Assembly (NCBI GenBank): GCA_902470815.1
Contig: CABRHS010000007.1
Location: forward strand, 54,880 to 118,879
Direction of reading: 5' to 3'
DNA length: 64,000 nt
DNA from: an uncultured Collinsella sp.
GTDB taxonomy: Bacteria > Actinomycetota > Coriobacteriia > Coriobacteriales > Coriobacteriaceae
Part shown: positions 58,497 to 64,000 of the stretch, piece by piece
How positions within the stretch are numbered: position 1 is the first letter of the stretch
Layout of the letters: each line of letters opens with the position of its first letter
The notes under the pieces: model-generated
What the model was told of the DNA's origin: nothing
Database searches by the model: none
The model's input: only the letters and a program-made list of their open reading frames with translations
Made by a program: the position numbers and the translations under genes

Positions 58497-58511
58497 GTGC
58501 CGTCCCCCCTC

Positions 58512-58546
58512 AAACGCAAAGGGGACCCACCGAATGGGTCCCCTTT
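58512..58546 (-). terminator. Terminator between glyS and the PPDK regulator
   Basis: AAAGGGGACCCA and its exact complement (12 bp) surround a 5-base loop; on the minus strand the stem ends in TTT followed by GCGTTT. It lies directly after the glyS stop. Confidence 0.8.
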
Positions 58547-58555
58547 CTGCCGATG

Positions 58556-60646
58556 TTACTTGCGGGCCATCTCGCCGATGTCGGCGATGCCCGCGAACAC
58601 GCTCGTGAAGCGGTTGAGCAGGCGCAGCCTGTTCTCGCGAAGCGCCATGTCCTCGTCCATGACCATGACGTCGTCGAAGAACGCGTCGATGGGCTCGCGA
58701 AGCGCGGCCAGGGCGGCGATCACGCTCGCGAAGTCCTTGGCGGACAGGGCCTCGTCAAGAGAGGCGCGGGAGCCGTCGACGGCCTCGAGCAGGGCGCGCT
58801 CGGCATCTCCCATGAGCGCGGCGTCGACATCGACGCCGAGAGAGGCGTCTGCCAGGTGAGCGGCGCGCGCGTAGGCGGTGGCGAGGTTGTCGAACGCCTC
58901 GCGGTCGTTGGAGCGGGCGTCCTCGAGCGCGTGCGCGAGCTCGAGGAACGAGGCGGGCACCGTGACGGTGCCGGCGGAGACGGCGGAGACGGTATCGGCG
59001 GACACCTTCTCATCGCGGGCCATCTGCTCCATGCGGCCCTTGATGAAGGCGCACACGGAAGCGGAGACGGCCGTCTTGTCGAACTCGAGGCCCTGCTCCA
59101 GATATCCGTCGAGGGCGGCGTCCACGATGGCCTCGTACCCGCAGCCAAGGCGGTCGCGGAGGATGTTGAGCACGCCGATGGCAGAGCGGCGCAGCGCGAA
59201 GGGGTCCTTGGAGCCGGTGGGAGGCTCGTCGATGGCGAACATGCCGGCGATGGTGTCGAGCTTGTCGGCCACGGCGACGATGCAGCCGGCCGTGCCCTGA
59301 GGCAGCTCGTCACCGGCGAAGCGCGGGCGGTAGTGGTCGCGGATGGCGGCCGAGACGGCGGGGTCCTCGCCGGCGGCGGCGGCGTAGTAGCCACCCATCA
59401 CGCCCTGCTGGCTGGTGAACTCGACAACCGCGGAGGAGACGAGGTCGGCCTTTGCAAGATGCGCGGCGCGCTGCGCGTCGGACGCGGCATGGGCGCCCAG
59501 GTGCGACTCGCGGGCGATGGCGAGCGCCAGGTCCTCCATGCGGTCGGACTTTTGCAGCACCGTGCCGAGCTGCTTCTGGAAGCCGACGTTGGCCAGGCGG
59601 GAACGGAACTCCTCGAGGTCGACCTTGAGGTCCTCGTCGTAGAAGAACTTGGCGTCGTACAGGCGGGCGCGGACGACGCGCTCGTTGCCGTCGATCACCG
59701 TCTCACTCGCGGCGGGGTCGGCGTTGGAGACGACCACGAAGGCGCGGGTGAGCTTGCCGTCCGCATCGTAGGTGGGGAAATAACGCTGGTTGGAGAGCAT
59801 GGACTCGCAGATGATCTCCTGCGGAACCGCCAGGAACTCCTCGTCGAAGTGACCAACCAGCACGGAGGGCCACTCGCAGAGGTTCACGACCTCATCGAAG
59901 ATCTTGGCGGGGGTGTCAACGCGGACGCCGAGATCGGACTCAACGCGGGCGATGCCCTCGCGGATGACCTGCTCGCGACGCTTGGCGGATAGCACGTGGG
60001 CCGCCTCGAGGACGGACTCGTAGGCACTTGCGCTCGGGACCTCGTGCTCACCGGGCGAAAGGACGCGATGGCCGCGCGTGACGGAGCCGCTCGAGACGTC
60101 GGCATACGAAACCGGAACGACCTCGTCGCCGAACAGGCAGCAGATCCAGCGGACGGGGCGGACGAACGTGGCGTGCTCGCTCCCCCAACGCTGGCTGCGG
60201 TAGTTGGGCCACTGGATGGACGAGATGAGCTCCTCGCACACGCGCGAGAGGATGGGGGCGGCATCCTTGGAGGGCGTGTTCTGCTCGGCGAAGACGTACT
60301 CGGTGCCATCCGCGTCCTCACGGCGCACGAGCTCGGCCGCGGTCAGGCCGTTCTTGCGGGCAAAGCCCTCAGCTGCCTTGGTGGGGTTGCCCTCGGCGTC
60401 GAAGGCGATCTTGGCGGATGGGCCGCGCATGACGGAGTGGATCTCCTCGGTGGCCTCGGCCACGTCCTTGACGAGGCCGGCAAGGCGGCGCGGGGACGAG
60501 ATGACGCGCACCTCGCCGTGAGCCAGGCCGGCCTCGTCCAGGCCCTTGGCCATGAGGGTCTTGAGCTGCTTGACGGCGTTGTTGAGCGGGGCGGAGGGCA
60601 TCTCCTCGACGCCGAGTTCGAACAGGAAGTCACGGGTGCCGGCCAT
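58556..60646 (-). CDS. glyS: Glycine-tRNA ligase, beta subunit
   Basis: The 696-residue beta subunit of the bacterial alpha2-beta2 glycyl-tRNA synthetase recognises tRNA-Gly. The start DFLFELGVEEMPSAPLNNA is typical, followed by VRPVRWICCLFGDEVVP and RGHRVLSPGEH; an HD-like region and an anticodon-binding helical domain follow. It begins on the base next to the glyQ stop. Two-subunit GlyRS is unlike the single-chain enzyme of most Actinobacteria. Confidence 0.96.
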   Translation of the reverse strand: MAGTRDFLFELGVEEMPSAPLNNAVKQLKTLMAKGLDEAGLAHGEVRVISSPRRLAGLVKDVAEATEEIHSVMRGPSAKIAFDAEGNPTKAAEGFARKNGLTAAELVRREDADGTEYVFAEQNTPSKDAAPILSRVCEELISSIQWPNYRSQRWGSEHATFVRPVRWICCLFGDEVVPVSYADVSSGSVTRGHRVLSPGEHEVPSASAYESVLEAAHVLSAKRREQVIREGIARVESDLGVRVDTPAKIFDEVVNLCEWPSVLVGHFDEEFLAVPQEIICESMLSNQRYFPTYDADGKLTRAFVVVSNADPAASETVIDGNERVVRARLYDAKFFYDEDLKVDLEEFRSRLANVGFQKQLGTVLQKSDRMEDLALAIARESHLGAHAASDAQRAAHLAKADLVSSAVVEFTSQQGVMGGYYAAAAGEDPAVSAAIRDHYRPRFAGDELPQGTAGCIVAVADKLDTIAGMFAIDEPPTGSKDPFALRRSAIGVLNILRDRLGCGYEAIVDAALDGYLEQGLEFDKTAVSASVCAFIKGRMEQMARDEKVSADTVSAVSAGTVTVPASFLELAHALEDARSNDREAFDNLATAYARAAHLADASLGVDVDAALMGDAERALLEAVDGSRASLDEALSAKDFASVIAALAALREPIDAFFDDVMVMDEDMALRENRLRLLNRFTSVFAGIADIGEMARK

Positions 60647-61564
60647 TTACGCCACCTCCCCCTTCTGATCGGAGGCCTCGATGGCGGCGTCACCGGCCAC
60701 CTCGGCTATATAGGACTCGCAGCACGCCTTGGCCAGCGTGCGGACGCGCAGGATGTAGGCCGCGCGCTCGGTGGCGGAAAGCGCACCGCGGGCGTCGAGC
60801 ACGTTGAAGCTATGGGAGCACTTCATCACGCAGTCGTAGGCGGGAAGCGGGAGCTTGGCGTCCAGGCAGCTGTGGCACTCGGCCTCGAAGTCGTCGAACT
60901 TCTGGCGCATCATCTCGACGTTGGCCACCTCGAAGTTGTAGGCGGAGAACTCGCGCTCGTTCTCGAGGAAGACCTCGCCGTAGGTCATGGGCGTGCCGTC
61001 GGGCAGGTAGCTCCACACCAGGTCGTACACGCTCGTGACACCCTGGGCGTACATGGCGATGCGCTCCAGGCCGTAGGTGATCTCCACGGGGACCGGATCG
61101 CACTCGATGCCGCCGACCTGCTGGAAGTACGTGAACTGGGTGACCTCCATGCCGTCGAGCCAGACCTCCCAGCCAAGACCCCAGGCGCCGAGCGTGGGGC
61201 TCTCCCAGTCGTCCTCGACGAAGCGGACGTCATGGTCGGCGGGGTTGAGGCCGATCGCGGTGAGCGAATCCAGGTAGAGCTCCTGGGAGTTCTCCGGGCT
61301 CGGTTTGATGAGCACCTGGAACTGGTAATAATGCTGCATGCGGTTGGGGTTCTCGCCGTAGCGGCCGTCGGCGGGGCGGCGGCAGGGCTGCGGGTAGCAC
61401 GCGCGCCAGGGCTTGCGGCCCAGGCTGCGCAGGAGGGTCGCGGTGTGGAACGTGCCGGCGCCGACCTCGGAGTCGTAAGGCTGCATGACGGTGCAGCCGT
61501 GGCTCGCCCAATAGGCCTCCAGCTTGAGGATCATGTCCTGGAACGTCAACGCATTCGGATTCAT
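60647..61564 (-). CDS. glyQ: Glycine-tRNA ligase, alpha subunit
   Basis: The 305-residue class II catalytic subunit activates glycine. Conserved features are [39 protein letters not shown], and YCQPCRRP-like [20 protein letters not shown]. No T-box leader is visible; only about 65 bases separate the start from the lepB terminator. glyS follows directly. Confidence 0.96.
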   Translation of the reverse strand: MNPNALTFQDMILKLEAYWASHGCTVMQPYDSEVGAGTFHTATLLRSLGRKPWRACYPQPCRRPADGRYGENPNRMQHYYQFQVLIKPSPENSQELYLDSLTAIGLNPADHDVRFVEDDWESPTLGAWGLGWEVWLDGMEVTQFTYFQQVGGIECDPVPVEITYGLERIAMYAQGVTSVYDLVWSYLPDGTPMTYGEVFLENEREFSAYNFEVANVEMMRQKFDDFEAECHSCLDAKLPLPAYDCVMKCSHSFNVLDARGALSATERAAYILRVRTLAKACCESYIAEVAGDAAIEASDQKGEVA

Positions 61565-61630
61565 CTTGGCGTTGCTCCCCTTCTCCTTCGAAATTCATAC
61601 GTTCAGAATTGTACCAAGCAACACATGTGC

Positions 61631-61691
61631 AAAAAGGGTCGGGTGCATTTTACACATCCGCGAAACGCGATGTGCAAAATGCACCCGACCC
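61631..61691 (-). terminator. Long near-perfect hairpin terminator after lepB
   Basis: A 22-bp stem with a single mismatch (61636-61657 with 61670-61691) and a 12-base GC-rich centre, followed on the minus strand by TTTTT (61631-61635). It is much longer than an ordinary terminator stem. Confidence 0.9.
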
Positions 61692-61715
61692 CAAATACGC
61701 AACTCACGACACGCG

Positions 61716-62276
61716 TCACATGAGTCCGATGCGGTCGAACGGCCAATACCGCATGAAGGCGACGCCGACCAGGTTCTCGCGCGGGACCGGCCCGAAGTAC
61801 CGGGAATCAGCCGAGTTCTCGCGATTGTCGCCCATGACCCACACGCACCCCTCGGGAACGGTGACGGGGAACTTCACCTGGACTCCAGGGGCCTGAGAGG
61901 GAAGCGGGAAGGTCGAGCCCTGTGCATAGGGCTCATCGAGGCGCTGACCGTCCACATACACGGCGCCATCGACGAGATCGACGGTCTGGCCGGCGTGCGC
62001 GATCACGCGTTTGACCAAGATGGCGTGCTCGGATGAGGGCACCGGGTTGTCGAACACGACGATATCGCCGTCCGCAGGGTCCATACCGAGCCGCATGGTC
62101 ACCTTTTGGGCGAAGATGCTGTCGCCGACCTGGATGGTGGGGAGCATGGAGCCGGAGGGGACCACATAGGGCGAGACCACGAACGTGCGAACGAGGGCGA
62201 AGACCGCGAAGGCAATGAGGAAGACGCCGACCCACTCGGCGATGGCCGAGAAGGCCCCTCTTCTCTTAGACATCAT
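61716..62276 (-). CDS. lepB: Signal peptidase I
   Basis: A 186-residue membrane peptidase releasing exported proteins. One N-terminal membrane helix (about 10-32) precedes the catalytic Ser43 (VPSGSMLPT) and Lys89 (LVKRVIA); WVMGDNRENSADSRYFGPV is the conserved box D/E region. It substitutes for rplS in the usual order, being directly downstream of trmD with a four-base overlap, and ends in a very long hairpin terminator. Confidence 0.95.
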   Translation of the reverse strand: MMSKRRGAFSAIAEWVGVFLIAFAVFALVRTFVVSPYVVPSGSMLPTIQVGDSIFAQKVTMRLGMDPADGDIVVFDNPVPSSEHAILVKRVIAHAGQTVDLVDGAVYVDGQRLDEPYAQGSTFPLPSQAPGVQVKFPVTVPEGCVWVMGDNRENSADSRYFGPVPRENLVGVAFMRYWPFDRIGLM

Positions 62277-63040
62277 GCATCACCCCCGTCATCACCATGG
62301 AACCGTTCGATGAGCTCCTCCGCGCGCTCGCGCTCGGCCTTGCTGAGGCGCGCGGACGCAATGAGGTCGGGCCGCCAGCGGCAGGTCCTCTCGATCGCGT
62401 TGGCGCGGCGCCACGCGTCGACTTTCGCGTGGTCACCGGAAAGCAGGACGGCGGGAACCTCGGATCCCATGAAATCAGAGGGACGGGTGTACTGCTCGTA
62501 CTCGAGGAGCCCGCCGTCGTCCGCGGTGGAGAACGATTCGTCGACGCTGCCCATCTCGTTGCCGAGCGCGCCCGGCAACAGGCGGACGATCGCGTCGCTC
62601 ACCACCATGGCCGGCAGCTCGCCGCCGGTGAGCACGTAATCGCCGATCGAGAGGCGCTCGTCGGCGAGGTCGTAGGCGCGCTCATCCATCCCCTCGTAGC
62701 GTCCGCAGACGAACAGGATCCTACCCGCGCAGGAGAGGCGCTGCGCCACGCTCTGCGTGAACGTCTCGCCGCATGGCGTGAAGAACACCACGCGGGGGCG
62801 CTCCTCACCCCTCAGGGAGATATCGGATATGGCGCGGTACAAGGGCTCGACTTTCATGAGCATGCCAGCACCGCCGCCGAACGGGGCGTCATCGACCGTG
62901 CGATGCCGGTCGTAGGTCCAATCGCGCAGGTCATGCGCGTGAAAGTCGAAGATTCCGCGCTTGCGCGCGCGACCCATGATCGACGTGGACATATAGGGTT
63001 CGAAAAGCTCGGGAAAGACCGAGAGGGTCTCGATGAGCAT
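62273..63040 (-). CDS. trmD: tRNA (guanine-N1)-methyltransferase
   Basis: A 255-residue SPOUT methyltransferase making m1G37 in tRNA, which prevents frameshifting. It starts MLIETLSVFPELFEPYMSTS, then has GGAGMLMKVEPL, LFVCGRYEGMDER and the trefoil-knot SAM site SIGDYVLTGGELPA. The ATG at 63040 has GGGGAG at good spacing; a GTG six bases earlier is too close to it. It overlaps lepB by four bases and follows rimM by 19 bases. Confidence 0.96.
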   Translation of the reverse strand: MLIETLSVFPELFEPYMSTSIMGRARKRGIFDFHAHDLRDWTYDRHRTVDDAPFGGGAGMLMKVEPLYRAISDISLRGEERPRVVFFTPCGETFTQSVAQRLSCAGRILFVCGRYEGMDERAYDLADERLSIGDYVLTGGELPAMVVSDAIVRLLPGALGNEMGSVDESFSTADDGGLLEYEQYTRPSDFMGSEVPAVLLSGDHAKVDAWRRANAIERTCRWRPDLIASARLSKAERERAEELIERFHGDDGGDA

Positions 63041-63059
63041 GAGCACTCCCCTCGTGAGA

Positions 63060-63575
63060 TTACAAGTCGAGCAAACCGTCCATCACATGGACGAAGATGG
63101 CACCGCCCTCGGGGATGGAGGCGACGACGTCGTCGATGACGGGGATGAGGACCTCGCCGAACGGGCCGCCGTCGACGACCCACACGTCGTTCGCGGGGGT
63201 CTCCATGACCTCGACCACCCGGCCGAGCTCGCCATGGCGCTCGTCGACAACGGGACGACCGATAAGGTCGACGAAAGCGGCCTGAAGGGGCCCCAGCTCG
63301 AAATCCGAGCACGACGCGAGGATGAGGCAGCCGGCGAGGGACTCGGCGGCGTCCAGGTCGCGCGCGCACGAGAAGCGCACGCGGGCGCCATCAGGCGTCT
63401 CGGACACGGATTCGACCGTCGAGACGCGCTCTCGCTTGAGCGCGGGGGGCGTGATGTGCACGCGCATGCCCTCGACGAGCAAAAAGGGAAGGCCTCGCAG
63501 CGGAGCCACGAGAACCTCCCCTTTGGTCCCGTGGGGACGAACCACACGGGCGATGTTCTTATATGCGGCCTGCAC
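63060..63575 (-). CDS. rimM: Ribosome maturation factor RimM
   Basis: A 171-residue 16S rRNA processing factor binding S19. The N-terminal RimM domain starts at IARVVRPHGTKGEVLVAPLR, and the C-terminal PRC-barrel has DLIGRPVVDERHGELGRVVE and ANDVWVVDGG...IPVIDDVV. A GTG at 63575, four bases beyond the khpA stop, is the best-fitting start. Confidence 0.94.
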   Translation of the reverse strand: MQAAYKNIARVVRPHGTKGEVLVAPLRGLPFLLVEGMRVHITPPALKRERVSTVESVSETPDGARVRFSCARDLDAAESLAGCLILASCSDFELGPLQAAFVDLIGRPVVDERHGELGRVVEVMETPANDVWVVDGGPFGEVLIPVIDDVVASIPEGGAIFVHVMDGLLDL

Positions 63576-63579
63576 GGCG

Positions 63580-63891
63580 CTAACCCATGACCTCGACCTC
63601 GACGGAAGTGTCGAGTCGGGCGGCGAGGGCGCGGGCAAGTGTGCGGATGGCCTTGATGGTGCGACCATGACGGCCGATCACCTTGGCGACGTCGCCCTCG
63701 GCGACAGTCACCTCGATGGTGGACGAGCTCGCACCGTCGATGACCTCGAGGCTCACACCGTCGGCATCATCGACGATGTTGACGACCAGGTACTCCACGA
63801 GATCGGCGATGCGGTCGGAGACGAGCTCCTCGCCCTCGTCGAAAACGACGGCCTCGTCTTCGAGCGTCTCAGAGATCAGTTCCTCGGACAC
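63580..63891 (-). CDS. khpA: KH-domain RNA-binding protein KhpA
   Basis: A 103-residue RNA-binding protein. The KH core has the GxxG loop in VIGRHGRTIKAIRTLARAL. Typical KhpA is about 75-80 residues; here an acidic N-terminal extension of about 25 residues (SEELISETLEDEAVVFDEGE) is added. A GTG start follows GAGGAG located in the end of rpsP. KhpA partners with KhpB in Gram-positive bacteria; khpB is not in the window. Confidence 0.93.
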   Translation of the reverse strand: MSEELISETLEDEAVVFDEGEELVSDRIADLVEYLVVNIVDDADGVSLEVIDGASSSTIEVTVAEGDVAKVIGRHGRTIKAIRTLARALAARLDTSVEVEVMG

Positions 63892-63893
63892 CG

Positions 63894-64000
<107 letters not shown>

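Noticed and set aside
61565..61630. T-box leader before glyQ
   Set aside because: Only about 65 bases are available and no T-box sequence or specifier loop was seen.

Overview
The window is a GC-rich bacterial chromosome segment. It most likely comes from an actinobacterium of the class Coriobacteriia (Collinsella-like), inferred from two kinds of gene order. An Actinobacteria-type block (CDP-alcohol phosphatidyltransferase, GarA-like FHA protein, FtsR/Rv1828-like MerR regulator) sits beside Firmicutes-like order (lexA divergent from a YneA-like LysM gene; pgsA-cinA-recA-recX-rny-spoVS-miaB; two-subunit glyQ/glyS; pyruvate phosphate dikinase next to its regulator). No phage, IS element, CRISPR array or rRNA operon was seen.

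Layout. (1) Positions 1-7200 are accessory and scrambled. They hold a membrane-anchored hypothetical gene and its truncated duplicate, an XRE/zinc-ribbon regulator and its internally deleted copy, a methyltransferase remnant, a 53-bp repeat in two copies, a GyrI-like gene behind a promoter carrying a LexA-type box, a two-component pair whose kinase lacks an ATPase domain, a YjdF/DUF2992 gene and a lipoprotein. (2) 7223-7605 holds two divergent tRNA genes with their own promoters and terminators. (3) 7638-24596 is a long rightward housekeeping run: ABC-F ATPase, M50 protease, scpA-scpB-rluB-cmk-plsC-ispH, DUF512-der-plsY-gpsA, rpe, cysteine desulfurase, Nif3, zinc-ribbon protein, coaBC. (4) 24647-28622 holds tRNA-Pro, the FHA/MerR block, apt and an NlpC/P60 cell-wall hydrolase. 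(5) 28768-35108 holds DegV, trxB, a lipid glycosyltransferase, and the leftward nrdR-dut-azgA group and LysM gene. (6) 35267-36700 is lexA plus a membrane acyltransferase. (7) 36751-64000 is almost entirely leftward: hflX-miaA-miaB-spoVS-GHKL ATPase-rny-recX-recA-pncC-pgsA-rimO-yajQ-rodZ-ftsK-rnj, ppdK and its regulator, glyQS, lepB, trmD-rimM-khpA-rpsP.

How the genes connect. An SOS circuit can be read from the DNA: LexA-type boxes lie in the -35/-10 spacer of recA, of the YneA-like gene and of the GyrI-like gene, and next to lexA itself. RNA turnover and tRNA modification genes (rny, rnj, miaA, miaB, rimO, trmD, khpA) and chromosome segregation genes (scpA, scpB, ftsK) are concentrated here. 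The least understood conserved element is a GHKL-type ATPase between rny and spoVS. No wholly new multi-gene defence or biosynthetic system is evident; the most distinctive observations are regulatory and evolutionary.
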